From the NCBI GenBank assembly GCA_019424865.1, contig JAHYYS010000068.1, positions 1 to 14,060 of the forward strand: a stretch of 14,060 nucleotides of DNA, written 5' to 3'. The notes under the pieces were generated by a model. The model ran no database searches and was not told the origin of the DNA. It saw only the letters and a program-made list of their open reading frames with translations. The position numbers were made by a program, and so were the translations under genes. Shown here in pieces: positions 1 to 6,438 of this stretch (position 1 is the first letter of the stretch; every line of letters starts with the position of its first letter). Origin of the DNA: a bacterium. GTDB taxonomy: Bacteria; Bacillota; Clostridia; Oscillospirales; Oscillospiraceae.

Positions 1-1090
1 CCTGGAACAGCTGGTCCAGCTGCTTTTCAAAGCCCTCCACCACCTTGTCCATCATCCCCTCGATGCGCTCCATGGCGGAGGAGATATTTTCACCGGATAC
101 CTCCTGATCCTCCAGCTGGCTGTAAGCCCGCAGGATTTTCAGCGTGGTGGGCAGGTAATAGCTCAAAAAGCTGTGCAGTTGGGTGGCCTTGGCGGGGTGG
201 CTCTTCTGATACTCCAAGATTTTGGCGGTGACAATGCCGATGCGGTCCACCTGGCTGGAGAGCTTGGGGTTGTCAATGGCGGCGCTCACCGACCGAAGTT
301 CACTGAGCAGATCGTCTTCTCCTGTCTTGTCCTCCTTGGGCTGCTGCGGCTCCTCCTGAGCGGGCTTGTCGCTGTCGGACAGCCCCTCCCCGGAGAGGAC
401 CAGCCGGTCATTGCCGTAGTCCAGATAGCCGGAGGGAAACATCCCATCTTCCAGCATATCCGCCAGATCGTCGCGTATCTTGGAAGGGGAGCGCCCGGTG
501 GCAGAGGCCAGGGAGGAGACGGAGACCGACTCCCGCCGGCCAATCATGGCCAGATAGTTGCGGTACAGATTGGCCTGCTTGCGCCGGCGCAGGCCGGCCC
601 ACAGAACCCCGGCGCCCGCGGCGGTGAAGCACAGCGGGGGAACGACCTCCTCCAAAAACCACATGGGGTACTCCGGCAGCCAGAACAGCGCATCGCTGGC
701 GGACAGGAGGGTGATCAGAGCGCAGATTGCGGTGGCAGCGCCGCCGATGGAGGCGAGACGCTTCCCTTTGGCAGTCAGGTCCAGGACCACCTGCTGGGCG
801 GGATCCACGGTCTTTTTCCGCTTGGACTGCTTTTTCTTCTTCGGGGCGGCCGCCGCATCCTCCTCGGCAGCGGCGGCGGTGGTCCGGGCGCCCATGGGGG
901 CGGCATAGGAGGCGTCCTGCTGCATGTAATAGGGGTGGCGGCCCCGCTTTCGCTTGTTGCCCCCCAGCAGCTTGAGCACGATCATCAGAAAACCGATTGG
1001 GGCGGCAAAGCCCGTAATCAGAAAGACAATGGCGACAATCCAATAGACCGTATCATTTTTTCGGCCGTTTTGATATTGACTGCTGGACAT
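1..1090 (-). CDS. XpaC-family membrane protein (5-bromo-4-chloroindolyl phosphate hydrolysis family), 3' end outside window
   Basis: The reading frame is open from an ATG at 1090 to the left edge, giving 363 codons without a stop; the C-terminus lies outside. GGAGG sits 6 nt upstream of the ATG. Hydrophobic segments lie at about residues 15-40, 112-132 and 150-167. A very basic stretch (83-93, Lys/Arg) follows the first. Residues 188-230 look like a small winged-helix-type fold (SVSSLASATGRSPSKIRDDL). After an acidic linker (240-262), the rest is helical and fits the XpaC/TelA-associated C-terminal domain. The family name comes from hydrolysis of an indolyl phosphate in Bacillus, but its true role is unclear; it often neighbours telA (toxic-anion resistance), which could lie just off the left edge. 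The family assignment is from recalled similarity, with moderate confidence. The gene diverges from the VanW gene. Confidence 0.75.
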   Translation of the reverse strand, partial: MSSSQYQNGRKNDTVYWIVAIVFLITGFAAPIGFLMIVLKLLGGNKRKRGRHPYYMQQDASYAAPMGARTTAAAAEEDAAAAPKKKKQSKRKKTVDPAQQVVLDLTAKGKRLASIGGAATAICALITLLSASDALFWLPEYPMWFLEEVVPPLCFTAAGAGVLWAGLRRRKQANLYRNYLAMIGRRESVSVSSLASATGRSPSKIRDDLADMLEDGMFPSGYLDYGNDRLVLSGEGLSDSDKPAQEEPQQPKEDKTGEDDLLSELRSVSAAIDNPKLSSQVDRIGIVTAKILEYQKSHPAKATQLHSFLSYYLPTTLKILRAYSQLEDQEVSGENISSAMERIEGMMDKVVEGFEKQLDQLFQ

Positions 1091-1211
1091 GACAGACCTC
1101 CCGGAAAATCTGCGGCTTATGGCTGACAGGATAAGCATAGCAGACGATTTGAAAAAGAGAATTGAAGTCAGCTTAAAATTTGGTGAAGAGCCGCGGCCCT
1201 TGCCTCCTAAT

Positions 1212-1241
1212 ACTATAACGCGGGAGCGGAAAAAAGTAAAT
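1212..1241 (-). promoter_or_regulatory. possible promoter for the leftward XpaC-family gene
   Basis: On the minus strand, TTTACT (1236-1241) and TATAGT (1212-1217) are separated by 18 nt. They would produce a leader of about 115 nt before the ATG at 1090. The match is only moderate. The intergenic stretch 1091-1409 otherwise contains only the divergent VanW promoter; I see no gene or strong hairpin in it. Confidence 0.35.
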
Positions 1242-1312
1242 GGGGGCCGGCATTTTTTCCCGAAAATGGATATGCAGGTCCCCTTTGGCGGCGAGTTGTA
1301 ACTGTTCTGTAA

Positions 1313-1341
1313 TTGTATCGCCGGGTCGAGAATGGTATAAT
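1313..1341 (+). promoter_or_regulatory. sigma-A promoter with extended -10 for the VanW gene
   Basis: A perfect TATAAT (1336-1341) is preceded by TGG, giving an extended -10. A weak -35, TTGTAT (1313-1318), lies 17 nt upstream. Transcription would start near 1348, about 60 nt before the gene. Confidence 0.7.
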
Positions 1342-1409
1342 AACGCCGATTGGGTATTTGAAAAACGAACAAATTCCAACCGAGGACAAGACGGATTGGA
1401 GGAATGCAT

Positions 1410-3290
1410 ATGGACGGCCAACGGGTAAATAAGGCACCGTCGGGCAAAAGAAAAATATGGATTGCCGTGGGCGTGGTGCTGGCGGTTTTAATCGGCGCTT
1501 ACGTCGGGCTGTGTGCCTGGGCGGGCAGCCAGGGCATTATGAATCACGTGTCGGTAGCGGGGCTGGACGTGTCCGGGATGAGCGTGGAACAGGCGCGGTC
1601 CGCCCTGGAACAGGCCCTGGAGGAACAGGGTGATAAGGTCTCGGTGGTGCTCAGCTATGGCGCCTGGAGCGGGACGCTGACCGGGAAGGACGTCAAAGCG
1701 GACTGCGCCGCCGGCGCCCAGGCCGCTTGGCAGGTGGGCCGGTCCAACTTCCTGACCCAGGGCTTTTTGTGGCTGGGGCACCAGTTCGGCATGGCGGACC
1801 AGATAGAGCTGCAGCTGGAGCTGACAGACCGGATTGAGACCCTGATGGACGAGGCGGATCGGGAAGAGGGCAGCGTGGTCAGCGCGGGCTATGTGGTGGA
1901 CGGCGACAAGCTGGTGGTCACCAAGGGCATCACCGGCGCGGCCATCAACCGGGAGCAGGCCAGAACGGACGCGGCGGCCGCCCTGAAGGAGGCGCTGGCC
2001 GAGAAGTTTGCCCAGCCCCTGGCGGACCATGTGGTGCGCGAGGTGGTCCTGACCGCCAAGGAGGAGGCCCCCCAGGAGCTGGATTTTGAGGCCATCCACG
2101 AGGAAGTGTATGTCGAGCCCCGGAACGCAGAGGTGGACCCGGAGACCTATCAGGCCACCGACCATGTGGTGGGGGTGGACTTTGACGTAGCCCAGGCCCA
2201 GGCCGCCTTTGACGCCGCCGGGGAGGGGGAGACGGTGACCATCCCCCTGACGCTGACCCAGCCGGAGGAAACCAAGGAGAGCCTGCAGGCCAAGCTGTTC
2301 CGGGATATGCTGGGGGAGGGGACCAGCGAGGTGACCGGCTCTTCCAACCGGAAATACAACGTCAAGCTTTCGGCCCAGGCCTGCGACGGCGTGGTGATTA
2401 TGCCCGGGGAGGAGTTCTCCTATAACAACACCACGGGCAGCCGCACCGCGGATAAGGGCTATCTGGACGCCCCCACCTATGTGGGCGGCGCGTCGGTGGA
2501 CAATGTGGGCGGCGGCATCTGCCAGACCTCCTCCACCATCTATTACGCGGTGCTTCACACCACCCTGGAGATTGTGGAGCGCCACAATCACCGGTATGCC
2601 GTGGGCTATGTCCCCGACGGCATGGACGCCACCGTGTGGTACGGTTCCCAGGATTTCCGCTTTAAAAACAACACCAATTACCCCATCAAAATTGTCACGG
2701 AGAGCTATGACAGGGGCGGTGCGCGGTATCTCACCGTGAAGATTTACGGCACCAACGAGGACGGCCGGTACGCCGTGCCCGACAACAGCGTGTTCGACAG
2801 GGTGGCCCCTACCACCCAGTACAAGGCGGACGAGTCCATTCCCCGGGGCACCACCAAGGTGGACTCCAAGCAGAACGCCTATCGCGGCAGAAAGGCCCGC
2901 ACCTATCGCTACATCTACGACAAGGACGGCAGTCTGCTGGAGAAAGAGGATCTGGGCGTGAGCACCTATGCCATGCGGCCCACCACCATTTTGTATAATC
3001 CCCTGGACGGCGACCCCAGCACCTGGGTGAACGGCCAGCCGCCCCAGCCGGACCAGCCCGCCTCCTCCAACCAGGATGGCCAGACGGGCCAGACCGGCGG
3101 GCAGGAGGGCCAGACCGGCCAGAGCGGAACGGGAGATCAGACCGGTCAGGTCCAGACGGGCGGTTCCGAAGATACCTCCGGCGGCCAGGGAGAGCAGACC
3201 GAACCTCCGGCCCAGACAGACGGGGGAGAGGCCGCCGGCGAGGAAGGAACGGACACCGGGACACAGCCGCCGGCCGAGCAGGCAGCCTGA
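1410..3290 (+). CDS. VanW domain protein with peptidoglycan-binding and G5-like domains
   Basis: This is a membrane-anchored cell-envelope protein of 626 residues. I chose the ATG at 1410 because GGAGG (1398-1402) is 7 nt away; the in-frame ATG at 1404 is only 1 nt from it. A single membrane segment (about 16-38) follows a basic N-terminus, so the bulk is extracytoplasmic. Residues about 45-290 hold two copies resembling the PG_binding_4 domain. The VanW domain spans about 312-440, with the hallmark GGGICQTSST (Cys371) and RHNHRYAVGYVPDGMDATVW. A G5-like region spans about 460-530. The last 85 residues are a Gly/Gln/Thr/Glu-rich tail without a sorting signal. VanW proteins occur in glycopeptide-resistance clusters but are common housekeeping envelope proteins in Clostridia; I recall reports of VanW domains acting as L,D-transpeptidases in C. 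difficile, which would make Cys371 catalytic. No other van genes are present, so a resistance role is not supported. Confidence 0.9.
   Translation: MDGQRVNKAPSGKRKIWIAVGVVLAVLIGAYVGLCAWAGSQGIMNHVSVAGLDVSGMSVEQARSALEQALEEQGDKVSVVLSYGAWSGTLTGKDVKADCAAGAQAAWQVGRSNFLTQGFLWLGHQFGMADQIELQLELTDRIETLMDEADREEGSVVSAGYVVDGDKLVVTKGITGAAINREQARTDAAAALKEALAEKFAQPLADHVVREVVLTAKEEAPQELDFEAIHEEVYVEPRNAEVDPETYQATDHVVGVDFDVAQAQAAFDAAGEGETVTIPLTLTQPEETKESLQAKLFRDMLGEGTSEVTGSSNRKYNVKLSAQACDGVVIMPGEEFSYNNTTGSRTADKGYLDAPTYVGGASVDNVGGGICQTSSTIYYAVLHTTLEIVERHNHRYAVGYVPDGMDATVWYGSQDFRFKNNTNYPIKIVTESYDRGGARYLTVKIYGTNEDGRYAVPDNSVFDRVAPTTQYKADESIPRGTTKVDSKQNAYRGRKARTYRYIYDKDGSLLEKEDLGVSTYAMRPTTILYNPLDGDPSTWVNGQPPQPDQPASSNQDGQTGQTGGQEGQTGQSGTGDQTGQVQTGGSEDTSGGQGEQTEPPAQTDGGEAAGEEGTDTGTQPPAEQAA
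3073..3260 (+). repeat. low-complexity GQTGQ-type repeat encoding the VanW protein tail
   Basis: The DNA repeats variants of CAGACCGGC/CAGACGGGC about every 9-24 nt. It encodes imperfect units such as GQTGQTGG, GQTGQSG and DQTGQVQTGG, followed by a Glu/Pro/Ala-rich end. Such tails usually act as flexible wall-spanning spacers; this is inference. Confidence 0.7.
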
Positions 3291-3314
3291 CAGGTGAGGA
3301 GAGAGAACAGACTT

Positions 3315-3995
3315 ATGTTTCAAGGCTTTTCCCAGGGGACGGTGGACGTCCTCTGGGGCATCCGGTTCAACAATGAGCGCAGCTGGTTCCTGGCCCACAA
3401 GGAGGAGTTTCAGCAGCAGGTGGACGCCCCGCTGCGGGCCCTGGCGGATCAGGTGGGGCAGACCATTGCGGAGGAGTTTCCCAAACTGGGGCTTCAGACC
3501 AAGGTCAGCCGCATCTATCGGGACGCCCGGCGGCTGCACGGCCGTGGGCCCTATAAAGACCACCTGTGGTTTACCCTGGGGCGTCCCGGAGAGAACGGAA
3601 GCGCGCAGCCCTGCTTTTATTTCGAGGTGGCCCCGGAGTATTACAGCTACGGCATGGGCACCTATGACCCCACACCGCTGACCATGGCCAAGCTGCGGGC
3701 CCGGATTGACCGGGATCCCAAGCCCCTGGAGCGGCTGGCCCGGCGGCTGGAAAAGCGGGGGGAGTTTGTGCTGGAGGGCGCGGAGTATAAGCGACCCAAG
3801 GGGGATCCGGGGCCGCTGCTGTACCCCTGGTACAACCGCCGGCGCATCCTGCTGAGCAGCGACCACAACTGTGAGGGGATCTTTTTCACCCCGGAGCTGG
3901 CCGGGCAGGTGGCGGAGGGCTTCCGCTTCCTGATGCCCTATTACCGGTATTTGCGGGACCTGGCCGGGGACGCACCCCCGCCCGAGGCATCATAA
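3315..3995 (+). CDS. DUF2461 domain protein (TIGR02453-like)
   Basis: The protein has 226 residues, the usual length for the family. The ATG at 3315 is preferred because it begins with the typical opening (FQGFSQGTVDVLWGIRFNN ERSWF, residues 2-25). A GTG at 3294 in the same frame would overlap the AGGTGAGGAG ribosome-site sequence (3292-3301). The SD-to-ATG spacing is rather long, about 13 nt. The family signature is visible around residues 66-86 (SRIYRDARRLHGRGPYKDHL), with aromatic-rich strands after it (FYFEVAPEYYSYGMG, 101-115). No catalytic function is established for DUF2461. No signal peptide or membrane segment is seen, so it is probably cytoplasmic. It begins 24 nt after the VanW stop, so the two are probably co-transcribed, ending at the terminator near 4010-4045. 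Confidence 0.88.
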   Translation: MFQGFSQGTVDVLWGIRFNNERSWFLAHKEEFQQQVDAPLRALADQVGQTIAEEFPKLGLQTKVSRIYRDARRLHGRGPYKDHLWFTLGRPGENGSAQPCFYFEVAPEYYSYGMGTYDPTPLTMAKLRARIDRDPKPLERLARRLEKRGEFVLEGAEYKRPKGDPGPLLYPWYNRRRILLSSDHNCEGIFFTPELAGQVAEGFRFLMPYYRYLRDLAGDAPPPEAS

Positions 3996-4006
3996 GAGAC
4001 ACAAAC

Positions 4007-4045
4007 AGACCAGGCCGCCGGAAGAGGCGCGCCTGGTCTCTTTTT
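4007..4045 (+). terminator. intrinsic terminator of the VanW-DUF2461 unit
   Basis: Arms AGACCAGGC (4007-4015) and GCCTGGTCT (4031-4039) form a 9-bp stem. They are followed by C and TTTTT (4041-4045). The hairpin starts 12 nt after the DUF2461 stop. Confidence 0.88.
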
Positions 4046-4141
4046 GCGTTTTGAGAAGCGGGAGGGCTGCAAAGCGGGGGCTGTGAAAAATAGAGGCGGA
4101 GGAGCAAGAAGAAAAAATATAAAAAATTTTCGCAAAAACGC

Positions 4142-4170
4142 TTGACAAAACAAAGTAAAAGTGGTACATT
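4142..4170 (+). promoter_or_regulatory. strong sigma-A promoter of the noncoding transcript
   Basis: A perfect TTGACA (4142-4147) and TACATT (4165-4170) are spaced 17 nt, with an extended TGG before the -10. The 35 nt upstream are A/T tracts (AAAAAATATAAAAAATTTTC, 4110-4129), resembling an UP element. This is one of the strongest promoters in the window, yet no protein gene follows it. Confidence 0.88.
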
Positions 4171-4176
4171 ATAGCC

Positions 4177-4655
4177 AGAAAGGATGAGTCCAATGTTTTA
4201 AGAAGAGACCCGGCACCTAAGGTCAAATGCAAGGTCGAACAAGAAAAACCTCCAAAAATGTGTATCCCTAATTTATGGTGCGGCACCAAAGCAGGACCCC
4301 TTGGCCAAAGGAAAGGAAATTCAGGAAACAGCAAGGAACCCTGACCCAGGAAAGGAGACCACAGCGCCACATCCAGTCAGACCAAGCAGAACGACTTAGG
4401 GTACGCGCGTACCACAAAAAGCTCAGCAAGGAACATTCCAACAGTCAGCACCTCACGTATGAGGAAAGAGCCGCAGGAGCGGCCACAAGGTAGGTTGAGA
4501 AGTAAGGTTTCCAAGAAACGAGCAAGATGATGTGGTATGTGGCGATTCTGAAGAAAGAGAGGTAACCATATGATGTTAGATAACAAGAGCGAACAGAAAT
4601 GACCCTTGGCTGCAGCGGATTACGAAACGGGCAGTCAAGGGTCATTTCTTTTGTC
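4177..4655 (+). ncRNA. candidate large structured noncoding RNA, family not recognised
   Basis: Transcription should begin near 4177 and end at the hairpin 4595-4649. The stretch is A-rich and much less GC-rich than the genes around it, and holds no ORF with a ribosome site and protein-like composition. Local hairpins are visible: 4400-4413 (GGTACGCGCGTACC, perfect palindrome), 4430-4439 (GGAACATTCC), 4451-4464 (CCTCA-CGTA-TGAGG), 4470-4483 (GCCGC-AGGA-GCGGC) and 4507-4519 (GTTTC-CAA-GAAAC). A long-range helix CGCCACAT (4365-4372) with ATGTGGCG (4537-4544), extended by CAG/CTG across a 3-nt bulge, encloses most of these and implies a multiway junction. A second domain is suggested by GCACCTAA (4213-4220) pairing with TTATGGTGC (4273-4281, one bulge). 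I see no match to RNase P, tmRNA, SRP RNA, 6S or T-box signatures. Large orphan RNAs such as ROOL, OLE or raiA RNAs are possible relatives but cannot be tested by eye. Confidence 0.7.
4595..4655 (+). terminator. long intrinsic terminator ending the noncoding transcript
   Basis: AGAAATGACCCTTG (4595-4608) pairs perfectly with CAAGGGTCATTTCT (4636-4649). The stem continues inward with GCTGC (4609-4613) against GCAGT (4631-4635, one G-U pair), about 19 bp in all with a 17-nt loop. The 3' side runs into a T-rich tail CTTTTGTCTT. Confidence 0.8.
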
Positions 4656-4679
4656 TTGAGATGGATTGTGCGGAATGAC

Positions 4680-4718
4680 AGGCGCCTCTGGGCGCTTTTT
4701 TTGCGCCCAAAGGCGCCT
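4680..4718. terminator. near-perfect inverted repeat with T7 loop between the noncoding RNA and the flippase gene
   Basis: AGGCGCCTCTGGGCGC (4680-4695) and GCGCCCAAAGGCGCCT (4703-4718) are an inverted repeat around seven T. On the plus strand the left arm alone can fold (GCGCC-TCTG-GGCGC) directly before TTTTTTT, a classic backup terminator for the noncoding RNA. On the minus strand the whole 16-bp hairpin starts 12 nt after the flippase stop but is not followed by a U-run, so termination there is less certain. Confidence 0.65.
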
Positions 4719-4730
4719 GGGGAGATCGGG

Positions 4731-6269
4731 TCAGGGCTTTCGCCCCAGGCGCAGGCTGGGAAACGGAACCCCCTGGGCATAGAGGGCAGTCAAATACAGC
4801 ACCAGGGCAAAAGCCAGGGCGCCCAGACCGGCGGGCAGAGGAGACAGGCCGCTGTCCTTCAAAAACCGGAACAGCAGGTTGGTGGTCAGTGCGGACAGGG
4901 CGGAGGCCAGGCCGGGCGCGGCCAGCCACTGGAACAGGCGCAGCCGGAGCCCGGCGTGCCGCGCGGCCATCAGCAGCAGAAGGACCAGCTCCAGTGCGGT
5001 GGAAAAAAGCGCCCCGGCCACATAGCCGCCCATTCCCACCCCGGGCAGGGGGACCAGGGCCAGGGTGAAGGCCAGCTGGACGCCGCCCCCCAGCAGGGAG
5101 ACCGCCGCCACAGTTTTTTGCCGGTTCACCCCGTTGAGCACGGCGGCCAGCGCGGAGCAGTAGCAGCTCAAGGCCATGGTGACGGCCAGAGGGAGCAGAT
5201 AGCGGCCGATGTCATCCCGGTGGAACATGGCCGCGCCCAGGTCGGGGCCCAGAACCACCATCAGGGACATGGACGGGAGGGTGAGCACAGAGACCGCGGA
5301 CATGGCCCGGCCGGCCAGACGCTGTATCTCCTGGGGGCGGTTCAGGGCGCAGGCCCGGGCCAGCCGTGGGACCAGAACCAGGCTGAGCGGCCCCAGAAAT
5401 ACGGTGGGCAGGGCCAGCATGGGCAGCGTCATGCCGCACACCACCCCGAACTGGGACACGGCCTCCGCCCGCTCTACGCCGCCCTCCACCAGCTTTTGGG
5501 GGATCAGGGTGGCGTTGGCCGCCCCCATCAGGTTGCCCAGCAGGGCATTGAGCCCCACCGGGAGGGCGATAGCCGCCACCCTGCGCCGCCGGACAGGGCC
5601 GCTCTCCCCCCGGCCGGTCCGGGACAGGGGGGCCATTCTGCGGCGGTACAGCAGCACCAGCGTGACGGCGGAGAAAATTTCGCAGAGGACCATGCCGCAC
5701 ACAATCAGCCCCACCACCCGCTCCGGGTACTGGGGGAGGAACAGCGCCAGCAGCCCCAGCACCGCCCCGGCGCGCACCACCTGCTCCAGCAGATCCACCA
5801 CAGCGGGCGGGCGGACCAGGCCGGCGCCGTAAAAGACATGCTTGTGGAGATTTTCCACCCCGGTCAGCGCCACACAGGGGATGAGGAGAATCAGGCCCAG
5901 CTGCGTCCGGGCATCCCCCAGCAGGGCAACGGAGATGGCGTCAGAGCCCGCGATTACCACCAGTCCCACCGGCAGAAGCAGCAGGAAAAAGGCCTTCAGG
6001 CAGGTGGATAGGGCCTGGGCGGCCCCCAGCCGGTTGCCCAGGGCCAGGTACTGGGAGGTGAGGTTGGAGACGGCGGAGGTCAGCCCCACAGCGGTGACGG
6101 ACAGCAGCACGGAGCACACCGGCATAATCAGCTGGTACAGGCCCATGACCTCGGCCCCCACCATCCGGGACAGCGCGACCCGGTAGCCAAAGGATAAAAG
6201 CTGGGAGACAGTTCCCAGAACGGTGAGAAAGAGCGCGCCGCTCCCCGCGGACAGCGTGGCTTTGCCCAA
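4731..6269 (-). CDS. SpoVB/MurJ-type lipid-linked saccharide flippase (MOP superfamily)
   Basis: This polytopic membrane protein of the polysaccharide biosynthesis/SpoVB family probably moves a lipid-linked precursor across the membrane for cortex, wall or polysaccharide synthesis. From the TTG at 6269 it has 512 residues, close to SpoVB of Bacillus (about 518). TTG is preferred because AAGGGGGG lies 6 nt upstream; the in-frame ATG at 6317 has only a C-rich region before it, and longer forms run into the crt promoter. The N-terminus (SQLLSFGYRVALSRMVGAEVMGLYQLIMP, about 22-50) matches the family's first two helices. About 12-14 hydrophobic segments follow, broken by a basic loop at 209-230 (RRRMAPLSRTGRGESGPVRRRR region). 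SpoVB itself belongs to sporulation, but paralogues are common, so the exact role is inferred. It stands alone and diverges from crt. Confidence 0.88.
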   Translation of the reverse strand: MGKATLSAGSGALFLTVLGTVSQLLSFGYRVALSRMVGAEVMGLYQLIMPVCSVLLSVTAVGLTSAVSNLTSQYLALGNRLGAAQALSTCLKAFFLLLLPVGLVVIAGSDAISVALLGDARTQLGLILLIPCVALTGVENLHKHVFYGAGLVRPPAVVDLLEQVVRAGAVLGLLALFLPQYPERVVGLIVCGMVLCEIFSAVTLVLLYRRRMAPLSRTGRGESGPVRRRRVAAIALPVGLNALLGNLMGAANATLIPQKLVEGGVERAEAVSQFGVVCGMTLPMLALPTVFLGPLSLVLVPRLARACALNRPQEIQRLAGRAMSAVSVLTLPSMSLMVVLGPDLGAAMFHRDDIGRYLLPLAVTMALSCYCSALAAVLNGVNRQKTVAAVSLLGGGVQLAFTLALVPLPGVGMGGYVAGALFSTALELVLLLLMAARHAGLRLRLFQWLAAPGLASALSALTTNLLFRFLKDSGLSPLPAGLGALAFALVLYLTALYAQGVPFPSLRLGRKP

Positions 6270-6356
6270 TGTGATCCCCCCTTCTGAGACACTGTATTCC
6301 CTCCGAAAGGCAAACATGCCCGCGAGGGGGAGGAGAAAAAGAACGCCGGCTCCGCC

Positions 6357-6385
6357 TTGTCCTTTGTAAGGTTGTGTTGTATAAT
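6357..6385 (+). promoter_or_regulatory. sigma-A promoter of crt
   Basis: TTGTCC (6357-6362) and a perfect TATAAT (6380-6385) are spaced 17 nt, 54 nt before the crt ATG. A small GGGGC-GGCA-GCCCC hairpin (6399-6412) lies in the resulting leader. Confidence 0.8.
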
Positions 6386-6438
6386 GGACCCACTGGAAGG
6401 GGCGGCAGCCCCGACGGATACAGAATGAAGGAGGACAC

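Noticed and set aside
173..1126. Long plus-strand open frame (317 codons) opposite the XpaC-family gene
   Set aside because: Its Gly/Gln/His-rich composition has no domain character, and the minus strand carries a clean 363-codon frame with a ribosome site and membrane helices.
1404..1409. ATG at 1404 as VanW start
   Set aside because: It is only 1 nt from the GGAGG; the ATG at 1410 has proper spacing.
1410..3290. Vancomycin-resistance determinant
   Set aside because: A VanW domain alone does not indicate resistance; no vanA/B ligase, vanH, vanX or vanRS genes are near.
1488..3866. 792-codon minus-strand open frame across the VanW and DUF2461 genes
   Set aside because: It is an antisense shadow in GC-rich DNA; its His/Gly/Leu-rich translation resembles no protein, while the plus strand encodes two clear families.
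4182..4195. GGATGAGTCC resembling a hammerhead ribozyme core (CUGAUGAGUCC)
   Set aside because: The required CUG before AUGA and a nearby paired GAAAC are missing.
4396..4415. GGGTACGCGCGTACC resembling a T-box sequence
   Set aside because: The T-box GGTGGTACCGCG is not matched, there is no specifier arm, and no plus-strand gene follows the terminator.
4275..4493. Possible 72-residue basic protein inside the noncoding region
   Set aside because: There is no ribosome site, the Arg/Lys/Gln-rich composition is not protein-like, and the same bases form multiple hairpins.
4177..4655. RNase P RNA, tmRNA, SRP RNA or 6S RNA
   Set aside because: GAGGAAAG at 4461-4468 looks like part of the RNase P core, but the other conserved blocks are absent. 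There is no tRNA-like end for tmRNA and no SRP tetraloop region, and the length is too great for 6S.
4599..6011. 470-codon plus-strand frame rich in Gln, Gly and His
   Set aside because: It is antisense to the flippase and begins inside a terminator hairpin. Its composition is that of a reverse-strand shadow.
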